Made by a program: the position numbers and the translations under genes. The notes below the pieces were generated by a model that ran no database searches, was not told where the DNA came from, and worked only from the letters and a program-made list of their open reading frames with translations. From Streptomyces sp. NBC_00078 (GTDB lineage: Bacteria; Actinomycetota; Actinomycetes; Streptomycetales; Streptomycetaceae), in NCBI RefSeq assembly GCF_026343335.1, contig NZ_JAPELX010000001.1, positions 124,001 through 188,000 on the forward strand: a DNA stretch of 64,000 nt. Reading direction: 5' to 3'. Shown piece by piece: positions 8,434 through 16,650 of the stretch (position 1 is the stretch's first letter; each line of letters starts with the position of its first letter).

Positions 8434-9507
8434 TTGCACCAGCGGAGTATCCAGCACACGTCCGTCTCACTCACCGCGCTCGGCTTCGGCGGGTCCGTGA
8501 TCGGCAACCTCTACCGCCTCACCCCGGCCGCCGACGCGGCAGCCGCCGTCGACGCGGCCTGGGAGGCCGGCCTGCGGTATTTCGACACCGCACCGCACTA
8601 CGGTCTCGGCCTCTCCGAACGCCGCCTGGGCGCCGCACTACGAGACCGCCCGCGCGACGAGTACGTCGTGTCCTCCAAGGTGGGCAGGCTGCTGGTGCCC
8701 AACGAGGCGCCCCGCGGCATCGACAGCGAGGGCTTCGTCGTACGCGACGACCTGCGCCGCCAGTGGGACTTCAGCCGCGACGGCGTGCTCCGCTCCATCG
8801 AGGACACCCTGCAGCGCACCGGCCTGGACCGACTCGACATCGTCTACCTGCACGACCCGGACGACCACTGGCGGCAGGCCGCCGACGAGGCCATGCCCGC
8901 GCTCGCGGAGCTGCGCGACCAGGGCATGATCGGCGCCATCGGCGCCGGCATGAACCAGTCGGCCATGCTCGCCCGCTTCCTGCGCGAGACCGCCGCCGAC
9001 GTGGTCATGCTCGCCGGCCGCTACACCCTCCTGGACCAGTCCGCACTGGACGACGTCCTGCCCGCCGCGGCGGAACTCGGCAAGAGCGTCGTCGCAGCCG
9101 GCGTGTTCAACTCCGGACTCCTCTCCCTCGACCAGCCCGCCGAAGGCATGAAGTACGACTACCAGGACGCCCCACCGGAACTCGTCGCACGAGCCCTGGC
9201 GATCGCCCACGTATGCGAAGCGCACGGCACCACCCTGCCCGCCGCCGCCATCGCCTTCCCGACCACCCACCCCAGTGTCATCAACGTCACCCTCGGCATG
9301 CGCGACCGCGCACAAGTGACACAGAACGTGGAACTCCAGCGAAGCGCCGTACCCGGGGCGCTCTGGGACGACCTCCGGTGCCACGGGCTGATCAGGCCCG
9401 ACGTCCTTACCACCGGCAGTACCCAGGGCACGGCCGAACGCCCAGCGCCCGATGGACGGTTCGCGGCACATGACGGCACTCACGGGGGGAGTTCCCGGTG
9501 CCGTTGA
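8434..9507 (+). CDS. Aldo/keto reductase (D-threo-aldose / L-fucose 1-dehydrogenase-like)
   Basis: 357 residues from a TTG start at 8434, supported by AGGAG eight bases upstream. AKR features are present: LGFGGSVIGNLY at the N-terminus, YFDTAPHYGLGLSERRLG with the catalytic Asp and Tyr, VSSKVGRLL with the catalytic Lys, and LDIVYLHDPDDHW. The long insert between the lysine region and YLHD matches the aldose 1-dehydrogenase subgroup that oxidises L-fucose, L-galactose or D-arabinose to the lactone, the step just before the upstream lactonase. The family usually ends near RPDVLTTG; about 30 further residues (GTAERPAPDGRF onward) look like read-through into unrelated DNA. Confidence is high for the family. 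Confidence 0.92.
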   Translation: MHQRSIQHTSVSLTALGFGGSVIGNLYRLTPAADAAAAVDAAWEAGLRYFDTAPHYGLGLSERRLGAALRDRPRDEYVVSSKVGRLLVPNEAPRGIDSEGFVVRDDLRRQWDFSRDGVLRSIEDTLQRTGLDRLDIVYLHDPDDHWRQAADEAMPALAELRDQGMIGAIGAGMNQSAMLARFLRETAADVVMLAGRYTLLDQSALDDVLPAAAELGKSVVAAGVFNSGLLSLDQPAEGMKYDYQDAPPELVARALAIAHVCEAHGTTLPAAAIAFPTTHPSVINVTLGMRDRAQVTQNVELQRSAVPGALWDDLRCHGLIRPDVLTTGSTQGTAERPAPDGRFAAHDGTHGGSSRCR

Positions 9508-9812
9508 TCGACCAGGGCGACCACCACGGGACAGCCGCCGTGGAGGAACTGTTCCGCGACCTCGTGGCGGACACGATCCACGCGCTCCCCGCCGGTGCCA
9601 CGACCGCCTGCCGTCGGCCGTCCGACCGATTACACAGGCCGCGCCTCGTCCGGCAAGAGGGAAGCCCGCAGTGCTTCTCTCACCGAGAAGTCGCCCCCAT
9701 CCGCGAGGATGTGCCGCTCACCGACGCTCCTGAGCCCGCGGGGCGTCAAGGGCCGGGGGCGACGAAGATCCGCGTCATCCGCACTGACAACACCCCCGGA
9801 GCCGCCGTATGA
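9498..9812 (+). other. Short unidentified frame between the AKR and GH141-like genes
   Basis: A 104-codon frame from GTG 9498 overlaps the end of the aldo/keto reductase. The first 35 codons (EELFRDLVADTIHALPAG) look protein-like, the rest is basic and low in quality. It may be the remnant of a lost gene. I see no family. Confidence 0.2.
9657..9681 (+). terminator. Stem-loop between the catabolic operon and the GH141-like gene
   Basis: Arms 9657-9665 and 9673-9681 pair over nine positions with one G-T wobble around a seven-base loop. It lies about 150 bases beyond the AKR stop and could end the fucose operon transcript. No T-tract follows. Confidence 0.4.
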
Positions 9813-9852
9813 ACGCGTTCCCGACCGTCCGAGTCAGCAGGAGGGGCAGACG

Positions 9853-12800
9853 TTGAAGCCCGTCACCTCCACTATCGGCAAGTTGTCCGCAGCGCTTGCG
9901 CTGGCTCTCTCCGTGGTGCTTCTGACATCCCTCACGACGCCGACCCCGGCCTCGGCCGCGACCCAGGCGAGCTACTACGTCGCCCCCGACGGCAACGACG
10001 CCAACGCCGGGACGATCACGGCACCGTTCAAGACCCTGCAGCACGCACGGGACGTCGTGCGCACGGTCAACAGCAACATGACCGGAGACATCAACGTCTA
10101 TCTCCGCGGCGGCAACTATCCGGTGAGCAGCACCATCAACTTCACGTCGGCCGACTCCGGAACGAACGGCCACCATGTCGTGTACGCCGCCTACCAGGAC
10201 GAGAAGCCCGTCCTGAACGGAGGCGTTCAGGTGACCGGCTGGACACAGCACAGCGGGAACATCTGGCAGGCCCCGCTGAACCGCGACAACAAGCTCCGCG
10301 CGCTCTACGTCAACGACAAGCGCGCCCAGATGGCCTCGAAGACGATCAACTCGGCCGGATGCTACGGGACCTACACCGTCACGGCCGGCCAGGCTCCCTG
10401 GGCCTGGGAGTCAGGTTCGCAGTGCGACGGAGCCAAGTACAGCCTCTCCGATCTGCCCGCCGTCGCCTCCAACCAGGACGACGTCGAAATCAAGTCGGCG
10501 ACGACCTGGACCACGGCCATCGTCGGAGTCCGCCAGATCACCACAAGCTCGGACGGCGCCAATCGCGTGGCCCTGTTCCAGCAGCCGGGTGCGGCCATTG
10601 CCCAGGGACCGCCGAACGGCAACTTCAACGCCGGCGGCACCCACACGTTCATGAATGCGTACGAATTCCTGGACCAGCCGGGCGAGTTCTACTTCGACAA
10701 GACGAAGCACACTCTGTACTACTACAAGTCCGGCTCCGAGGACATGACGTCTGTGCAGGTCTTCGCGCCGAACAACGTGTCCACCCTCATCAAGATCGCC
10801 GGCACCTCCACGACAGCCCACGCGCGGAACATCACGTTCTCCGGGCTGACCGTCGAACACTCCGACTGGAACCTGGTCAATGTCGCGGGCTCCGTCTTCC
10901 GTCAGGGCCAGCAGGGCAACTCCAGCTCGACCGTCTACGCGAAGAAGAACTTCCACGCGTACACCTACCGCAACGTCGACCTGCCGCCGGGGACCATCCA
11001 GATCGAGAACGCCGACGGGATCGTACTGAAGCGCAACACGGTGCAGCACACCGGCGCCGACGGAATCAGCATGGTCAACGACGTGACCGACTCGCAGTTG
11101 ACCGGCAACGTCACGAACGACATAGCCGGCTCCGCCATCACCGTGGGACACCCCCAGCACGTGTACATCGGGGACTACACCTCGACCAACAACGAGAAGT
11201 ACCCGGTGAACGTCGAAGGAGTCTGCAAGAACATCTCGGTCACGGACAACTACCTCTACGACAGCGCGGTGTTGTTCCAGGGGTCCAGCCCCGTGTCGGC
11301 GTACTTCACCGATTCCCTGTCCGTGCAGCACAACCGGATCGAGAAATCCCCGTGGGCGGGCATCACCCTCGGCTGGGGATGGTGGAACTTCGACGGTTCG
11401 GCGAACTCCGTCAATCCCGGGACACCGACCACCACAGCGAAGAACAACACCGTCAGCTACAACCAGATCGTCGACACGATGCAGGTGCTGGGCGACTCCG
11501 CTCCCATCTACGACCTGGGCAGCCAGCCGGGAACCGTGATCAGCAACAACTACATCCAGGGCGTTCCGGCCGGTCACAAGTACGGACTCCACCCCGATGA
11601 GGGCTCCGCCTACCTCAACTTCCACGACAACGTGCTCGACGTCGACCCGAACGTGGCCTACACCATCAACTCAGGCACCTGGGGCCGGCAGCACGACCTG
11701 AGCATGACCAACACCTACGGCACCGTCAACAAGATCTTCGACAAGAGCGTCCCGAACAGCACCATCGAGGACGTGCACGCGTACGCGGACCGCGTGTGGC
11801 CGTCGCAGGCGTACGACATCGCGGTGCACTCCGGTCTTGAGGACGCCTACAAGGACATCGTCCCCCAGAGCAACCTGGGCCTGCAGGACTACGCCCTGCC
11901 CGCAAGCACCTTCACCGGCAAGGGCGTGTCATCCATCCCCGTCCGCTCCATCGGTGACGCGACCAGGACTCTCTGGCTGGCTCCCTCCGGTACGACGACG
12001 TTCGCCGTCGGCCCCACCATGACGAAGGCGGCCGGAACGGCTACGACCATCAGCGTCCCGCCGACGGTCGGCGACTACCGTCTCTACGTCGTGGACGCAC
12101 AGGGGACCGCGTCCGCCGCGTCCAAGTCGCTCGTACGCCAGCGTTGGGCCTACGTCGACGACAAGGACTCCGGCCTCACCTACTCCTCCGGCTGGTCCAA
12201 CTGGAACGACTCGCAGGACTTCAAGGGGTCCGAGAAATTCACGGGCAGGGCGGGCGACAACGTCCAGTACTCGTTCACCGGCTCGGGCGTTCGGTATCTC
12301 GGCATGAAGCAGCCGAACATGGGGAAGGCCGACATCTACATCGACGGCACCCTCGCGCAGTCGGGCATCGACGCGTATGCCTCGACGGTGACGAAGCAGG
12401 TGCCGCTGTTCGAGAAGACGGATCTCGCCGCGGGTCCCCACACGATCAAGGTCGTGTGCACCGGAACGAAGAACGCCGCCTCTTCCGGCACCGTCTGTGC
12501 GCTGGACGCGTTCGCCTCCATCCCCTTCCCCGTCACGAACGCGTTGTACAAGGTCCTCAACAAGAACAGCGGCAAAGCGATCGACGTCTCGGGCGGTTCG
12601 ACCTCCGCCGGGGCGAACATCATCCAGTGGAACGACACCGGGTCGCAGAACCAGCACTGGCGGTGGGCCGCGGTGGGCGACGGCAGCTACGAGATCGTCA
12701 ACCAGAACAGCGGTCAACTGCTGGACGTCGCCAACGCGTCCACCGCGGACAACGCGACCGTCGTCCAGTGGACCGACGACAACGGCGCGAACCAGCACTG

Positions 12801-12963
12801 GACACTGACCGCCGCCGGAAACGGCTACTACAAGATCAAGAACGTGAAGAGCGGCAAGCTGCTCGCGGTGTCCGGCTCATCGACGACAGCAGGCGCTCAG
12901 CTCGTGCAGACGACGGACACGAACGCCGACAGCCAGCTGTGGCAGGCGGTGAACGTGGACTGA
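9853..12963 (+). CDS. Secreted GH141-like parallel beta-helix glycosidase with ricin-type CBM
   Basis: 1036 residues from TTG 9853, chosen because AGGAGG sits eight bases upstream and a Sec signal peptide follows directly (cleavage after ASA, about residue 35). The mature protein begins YYVAPDGNDANAGT followed by APFKTLQHARDVVR, the start seen in right-handed beta-helix glycosidases of the GH141 type; LRALYVNDKRAQMA and ITFSGLTVEHSDWN continue that pattern. Residues ~765-890 form a beta-sandwich module (SFTGSGVRYLGMKQPN). Residues ~895-1036 are a ricin-type beta-trefoil with three QxW-like repeats. GH141 contains an alpha-L-fucosidase and a xylanase; the adjacent fucose-type catabolic genes favour fucosidase. 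The family is called from pattern recognition alone. Confidence 0.85.
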   Translation: MKPVTSTIGKLSAALALALSVVLLTSLTTPTPASAATQASYYVAPDGNDANAGTITAPFKTLQHARDVVRTVNSNMTGDINVYLRGGNYPVSSTINFTSADSGTNGHHVVYAAYQDEKPVLNGGVQVTGWTQHSGNIWQAPLNRDNKLRALYVNDKRAQMASKTINSAGCYGTYTVTAGQAPWAWESGSQCDGAKYSLSDLPAVASNQDDVEIKSATTWTTAIVGVRQITTSSDGANRVALFQQPGAAIAQGPPNGNFNAGGTHTFMNAYEFLDQPGEFYFDKTKHTLYYYKSGSEDMTSVQVFAPNNVSTLIKIAGTSTTAHARNITFSGLTVEHSDWNLVNVAGSVFRQGQQGNSSSTVYAKKNFHAYTYRNVDLPPGTIQIENADGIVLKRNTVQHTGADGISMVNDVTDSQLTGNVTNDIAGSAITVGHPQHVYIGDYTSTNNEKYPVNVEGVCKNISVTDNYLYDSAVLFQGSSPVSAYFTDSLSVQHNRIEKSPWAGITLGWGWWNFDGSANSVNPGTPTTTAKNNTVSYNQIVDTMQVLGDSAPIYDLGSQPGTVISNNYIQGVPAGHKYGLHPDEGSAYLNFHDNVLDVDPNVAYTINSGTWGRQHDLSMTNTYGTVNKIFDKSVPNSTIEDVHAYADRVWPSQAYDIAVHSGLEDAYKDIVPQSNLGLQDYALPASTFTGKGVSSIPVRSIGDATRTLWLAPSGTTTFAVGPTMTKAAGTATTISVPPTVGDYRLYVVDAQGTASAASKSLVRQRWAYVDDKDSGLTYSSGWSNWNDSQDFKGSEKFTGRAGDNVQYSFTGSGVRYLGMKQPNMGKADIYIDGTLAQSGIDAYASTVTKQVPLFEKTDLAAGPHTIKVVCTGTKNAASSGTVCALDAFASIPFPVTNALYKVLNKNSGKAIDVSGGSTSAGANIIQWNDTGSQNQHWRWAAVGDGSYEIVNQNSGQLLDVANASTADNATVVQWTDDNGANQHWTLTAAGNGYYKIKNVKSGKLLAVSGSSTTAGAQLVQTTDTNADSQLWQAVNVD

Positions 12964-13044
12964 TTCCCTCCGCGCCACGGACCGCACATCCCGCTCAGCC
13001 GCCTCGGTGTGCTGCTGGGGCGGACCGAGGGAAGCGAAGGGCTG

Positions 13045-13079
13045 AGGGACGGTGCCGGCGAAACGCGGGTACCGTCCCT
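13045..13079 (+). terminator. Strong stem-loop terminator after the GH141-like gene
   Basis: Arm 13045-13056 pairs with 13068-13079 (12 bp, one G-T wobble). After one mismatch the inner GCG/CGC arms close an AAA loop. It lies 82 bases after the stop and can act in both directions, separating the GH141-like gene from the convergent TetR gene. Confidence 0.75.
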
Positions 13080-13087
13080 TGCCGCAT

Positions 13088-13225
13088 TGCCTCCAGGCCG
13101 ACGCCCAGGTCGTTGATCACGACCTTCGCTCCCTCGGCGGCGAAGGCCCGGGCATGCGCGCGGCCGAGTCCGAGACCCTCTCCGGTGACTTCGACGACAT
13201 GTCCAGTGAACGGTCGGCCGTACCT
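13088..13225 (-). pseudogene. N-terminal fragment of a short-chain dehydrogenase gene
   Basis: On the minus strand the frame reads GHVVEVTGEGLGLGRAHAR, then AFAAEGAKVVINDLGVG, the unmistakable first two strands of an SDR (consensus VVIVTGAGRGLGRAHALAFA). The glycine motif is altered to TGEGLGLG. After about 45 residues the homology stops at the terminator hairpin, and no start codon or rest of the enzyme is present. It is a remnant trapped between the GH141-like gene and the TetR gene. Confidence 0.75.
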
Positions 13226-13374
13226 GAAGCTCCTGCGCGAGATCCTGCGCCGGGGTGTGTTTGAGGGCGAGTTCGAGCGAAGTCGAGGTCGAGGCCGCCA
13301 CGTCTCGCCAGGCCGACGGGGACTCCTCCGGCGGCCGCGCGGTCTCGCCGATCGCCCTGTCGTCCGACGAGGCG

Positions 13375-14109
13375 TCAGTTCTCCGTGTGTTCGCTTCGTT
13401 CTCCGCGGGCGCACTGCGCGCGGAGCTCCACGGCGTCGAGGAAGAGGCTGATCGCGGTCTCGAACTGGTCCTCTTCGTCGATTTCCGCGAGAAAGGGGGC
13501 GACCTGAGCCAGGTTCGGATACCGCTGTGGCGAGGCCGTCAGGTACTCGCGGCGCCAGGCCAGCCGGTCGCCTTCCTGAGCGCCCTTGTCCAGCACGTTG
13601 AAGGATGCCTCGAAGGCGCCGGCGGCGAGTGCCGTATCGGCCAGGACCCGGTAGTACGCGGCCGCTTCGCGTCCCTGGAGGCCGGCATCGAGCAGGGCGC
13701 CGATGACCACGTCGGCGCCATGGAACTCCGGATCGCGCCGGGAGGTACGGGCCGCGACCAGGATGGCCACACCCGGGTGCTGCAGGCATGCGGCACGGAT
13801 CCGTCGGGCGAGCGACGCGAGGGTCTCGCGCCAGCTTTCCGACGGTGCGAAGTCATGCAGGGCATCGCCGACCAGCCGGGCGGCCAGGCCGAGCAGCAGG
13901 TCGTCCTTGCTGCGGAAGTGCCGCAGGACCGCTGTGTGGTCGGCGCCCAGATCAGTGCCCAGCCGACGGAAGGTGAGCGCCTCCGGACCGTCCGTCTCGA
14001 TCACGGCCATTGCGGTGTCCAGGATCAGATCCGGGGTGAGGAAGGATGCCGGACGCCGCTTTCGCCCCGCGGTAGTGGCTCCTGCCGAGTTGGTGCTCGC
14101 GCGTGTCAT
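13375..14109 (-). CDS. TetR/AcrR family transcriptional repressor
   Basis: 244 residues from ATG 14109; ATG 14118 is equally possible, and more distal starts would overlap the upstream serine hydrolase gene. The N-terminal DNA-binding domain reads LTPDLILDTAMAVIETDGPE then FRRLGTDLGADHTAVLRHF, a TetR helix-turn-helix with the diagnostic LYRHF-like end (VLRHF). The C-terminal ligand domain resembles the TetR_C group. It lies 25 bases downstream of the serine hydrolase and probably controls it and the divergent SDR/MFS genes; matching GTCAAC-type half-sites occur before its own start and in the divergent promoter. Confidence 0.92.
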   Translation of the reverse strand: MTRASTNSAGATTAGRKRRPASFLTPDLILDTAMAVIETDGPEALTFRRLGTDLGADHTAVLRHFRSKDDLLLGLAARLVGDALHDFAPSESWRETLASLARRIRAACLQHPGVAILVAARTSRRDPEFHGADVVIGALLDAGLQGREAAAYYRVLADTALAAGAFEASFNVLDKGAQEGDRLAWRREYLTASPQRYPNLAQVAPFLAEIDEEDQFETAISLFLDAVELRAQCARGERSEHTEN

Positions 14110-14129
14110 GGCTGTCATCTTATCGACGG

Positions 14130-14140
14130 CGTTGTCAACG
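14130..14140. promoter_or_regulatory. Palindromic candidate TetR operator
   Basis: CGTTG-T-CAACG is a perfect odd-centred palindrome 21 bases before the TetR start. Its half-site GTCAACG recurs in the divergent promoter near 15409. This fits autoregulation but is unproven. Confidence 0.4.
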
Positions 14141-15337
14141 ATGGTCCTCCTGCAGGTGGTCGGCAACCGCCCGCAGTGCCGCGATGGACTCCGCGTCACG
14201 CGAGGGGTCGTCCGCCGTCGGCCACGCGCTGGTCTTGACGATCACCACGTCGGCCTCCGGGTCCACATACAGGTACTGGCCGTGAATCCCCACCGCGGTG
14301 AAGGGACGTCGCTCGCCGCCGAGTGTCCACCACTGGTTGCTGTACCCGTAATACGGATAGCCGCTGGGGCCCAGGGCGCCGACCTCCAGATGCGGCACCC
14401 CGCGACCGCGGCTGCGCGTCGCCCATTCCTCGGACACGATGCGCTGCCCGTTCAGCTCTCCGCCACGGGACATCAGCAACCCCAGCCGGGCCATGTCGCG
14501 CGCGGTGGCATTGAGCGAGCCACCGCCGATCGCGGTACGCGGACGCCTGCGAGTGAGCCAGTAGTACGCGTCGCGCTCAGCGCCGATACGGCTCCAGAGG
14601 CGCTCCGTGGCGTACTGCGCGAGTGAGCGGCCGGTGGCGGACTCCAGCACCCATCCCAGGACCTGGGTGTCGACCGTCGAGTAGTTGAACTGTGTGCCGG
14701 CCTCGGTCGAACGCTCGGCCGAGGACACGACGTCGTGCAGCGAGCCGCCCCCCGTGGCGGCCTTGGCGAACCGGTTGATCAGACTGTCCCGAACGGTGTA
14801 GGTCTCCAGGTCACCCACCCCGCTGCTCATGTCGAGCAGATGCTCGATGGTCACCCCGTCGAAGGCGGAGCCCACCAGATCCCTGCAGTACACCGTCACC
14901 GGGTCGGTCACGTCCTTGATCACCCCCTCGTCGAGGGCGATCCCGATCAGCATCGACGTCACCGATTTGGTAATCGAGAACATCTGGAACCGCACGTCGC
15001 CGCCGGCGAAGTACCCCGGATACGACTCGTGGACGATCTCGCCGCCGTACAGCACAACGAAGGAGGTGGTGTTCGTTCGGGTGTGCAGTTCGGCGAGGCT
15101 CCGCTCCCGCCCCTCGAAGCCGTAGGTCACGTCCAGGGGGCGCGGTCGCCGGGGCAGGGGGAACACGTCCCCACGGCGGCGTACGTCTTCGGTGGGCAGG
15201 AGGAGATTCATGTGAGCGAACGTCCACTCATTGACGGGGCGACCGGTCATCACCTTGTCCTGGTGGCGCCACAGCCAGACCGCCCCGGCGCCTGCCGCGG
15301 CGGCTCCCAGCAGCCACCCACCCGCTTCGGTGCGCAT
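14135..15337 (-). CDS. Beta-lactamase-fold serine hydrolase (class C / NylB-like)
   Basis: 400 residues. The SxxK nucleophile motif is SITK (Ser121, Lys124), followed by a Tyr in QFNYSTVDTQ (Tyr219) where this group has its general base, and HGQYLYVDPEADVVIVKTS near the C-terminus. The N-terminus has one hydrophobic segment (GGWLLGAAAAGAGAVWLW), so the enzyme is probably membrane-anchored with the domain outside or facing the membrane. Family members include 6-aminohexanoate-dimer hydrolase and esterases. The substrate is unknown. It starts a minus-strand pair with the TetR gene and faces a divergent SDR. Confidence 0.9.
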   Translation of the reverse strand: MRTEAGGWLLGAAAAGAGAVWLWRHQDKVMTGRPVNEWTFAHMNLLLPTEDVRRRGDVFPLPRRPRPLDVTYGFEGRERSLAELHTRTNTTSFVVLYGGEIVHESYPGYFAGGDVRFQMFSITKSVTSMLIGIALDEGVIKDVTDPVTVYCRDLVGSAFDGVTIEHLLDMSSGVGDLETYTVRDSLINRFAKAATGGGSLHDVVSSAERSTEAGTQFNYSTVDTQVLGWVLESATGRSLAQYATERLWSRIGAERDAYYWLTRRRPRTAIGGGSLNATARDMARLGLLMSRGGELNGQRIVSEEWATRSRGRGVPHLEVGALGPSGYPYYGYSNQWWTLGGERRPFTAVGIHGQYLYVDPEADVVIVKTSAWPTADDPSRDAESIAALRAVADHLQEDHR

Positions 15338-15404
15338 TACTGAACTCCTTCATCGCATGGACCTGTTGAGCTTCGGTGCCCTCACTTTGGCTCGCCAATC
15401 CACC

Positions 15405-15452
15405 GGTGTCAACGCTGGTGTTACCTCTGGTGTCAGCGCGGGTGTCACCACC
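15405..15452. repeat. Four tandem 12-bp repeats in the divergent promoter
   Basis: Four consecutive 12-base units each begin GGTGTCA or GGTGTTA, at 15405, 15417, 15429 and 15441. The spacing is near one helical turn, so identical faces repeat, as in cooperative repressor arrays. The array lies between the serine hydrolase and SDR starts, directly upstream of a TTGACA box. Confidence 0.6.
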
Positions 15453-15453
15453 G

Positions 15454-15482
15454 TTGACAGGCTTGGACTGAGTGGTCATGCT
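15454..15482 (+). promoter_or_regulatory. Candidate promoter for the SDR gene
   Basis: A perfect -35 hexamer TTGACA at 15454-15459 is followed after 17 bases by CATGCT at 15477-15482, a fair -10. It lies 52 bases before the SDR ATG and abuts the 12-bp repeat array. Confidence 0.45.
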
Positions 15483-15534
15483 GGTGACGGGGTCGTTGCC
15501 CCCCCCTCTTCCGGCACTCCACGAAGGACAGCGC

Positions 15535-16362
15535 ATGACAGCCACCCGACTGCCCACCGCGCGCCGCCTGCTCGGAAAACTGCCCCTCGTCGACCCGGGC
15601 CGGCCCCCGCTGCCCGCGAGAACCGCGTTCCTGACCGGTGCCAGCTCGGGCATCGGCAAGGCGCTCGCAACCGAGCTGTGCGCCCGCGGCTACGACGTGT
15701 ACCTCACGGCGCGCAGAATCGAGCTCCTCGAAGAACTGCGGGCACGGCTCACCGCCGCGTTCCCGCAGCGTTCGGTGACCGTGGCCGCCCTCGACGTGAC
15801 CGAGCACGAGGCCGTGGCGCGGACGATCGACGACGCGGCCCGACGGTTCGGCGGACTCGGAATGGTCATCGCCAACGCGGGGGTCGACGCAGGGGGCAAC
15901 ATCGGGGAGGGCCGCTTCGAGGCGCACCGCGCGGTGGTGGACGTCAATCTGCTGGGTGCGATGGCGACCATCGACGCGGCCGTCGCACACTTCCGCAGCA
16001 CGGGCGGCGGGCAGGTGGTGGGCTTCAGCTCCGTCCTGGCCGGGGCGGGCCTGCCGGGCGAGGCGCCGTACTGCGCCTCCAAGGCAGGGCTCACGAGATA
16101 CCTTCAGTCGCTGCGCGGCGAGCTGTGGAACAGCGGCATCACCGTGACCACGGTCGCCCCCGGCTACATCGACACCCCGATCAACGAAGCCCTGGGCGAC
16201 AAACGACCGTTCCTCATCGATACCCGCACGGGCGCCCGCAAGATCATGGACCGCATCGAGTCCGGCGCCGTCCACGCGACAGTGCCCCGAGTGCCCTGGA
16301 CCGTCGTCGCATACCTGCTGGCCCGGCTCCCGACCCGTCTGCTGCGGAAGGTCAATACCTGA
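15535..16362 (+). CDS. Short-chain dehydrogenase/reductase
   Basis: 275 residues from ATG 15535 with AAGGA upstream. TGASSGIGKALA binds the nucleotide, ANAGVDAGG and VDVNLLGAMAT follow, a serine lies in GFSSVLAG, and YCASKAG gives the catalytic Tyr/Lys. The PGYIDTPINE turn and basic C-terminus (LARLPTRLLRKVNT) suggest a lipid- or steroid-type SDR with peripheral membrane contact. The substrate is unknown. It is divergent from the serine hydrolase and followed by an MFS transporter, so the module may modify and export one compound. Confidence 0.9.
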   Translation: MTATRLPTARRLLGKLPLVDPGRPPLPARTAFLTGASSGIGKALATELCARGYDVYLTARRIELLEELRARLTAAFPQRSVTVAALDVTEHEAVARTIDDAARRFGGLGMVIANAGVDAGGNIGEGRFEAHRAVVDVNLLGAMATIDAAVAHFRSTGGGQVVGFSSVLAGAGLPGEAPYCASKAGLTRYLQSLRGELWNSGITVTTVAPGYIDTPINEALGDKRPFLIDTRTGARKIMDRIESGAVHATVPRVPWTVVAYLLARLPTRLLRKVNT

Positions 16363-16650
16363 CCGACCAGGTCCGCAGACCAATGACGCGCCGGTGCCAA
16401 GCAGCCATCACCCCAGGACCCTCGGGCCGGGCCAGGCCTTCCGCGCACACCGCGCACCCGGCCCTGGTGCACTGGGACCTGCCCGCTCCCGAGCCCCGGC
16501 CGGTTCCCTGTGCCCGCAGGCTCCCTTCGCCGCTCCAGTACGAAACACGGCTCCCGAGCGCCTACCGGTTCTGAGGTTTCCGACGATGCTCACCTTCTGT
16601 CGCGCTCCCTCGTCCGCCCGCCACGCGGCCCTCCGCGCAAAGGGCATGCA

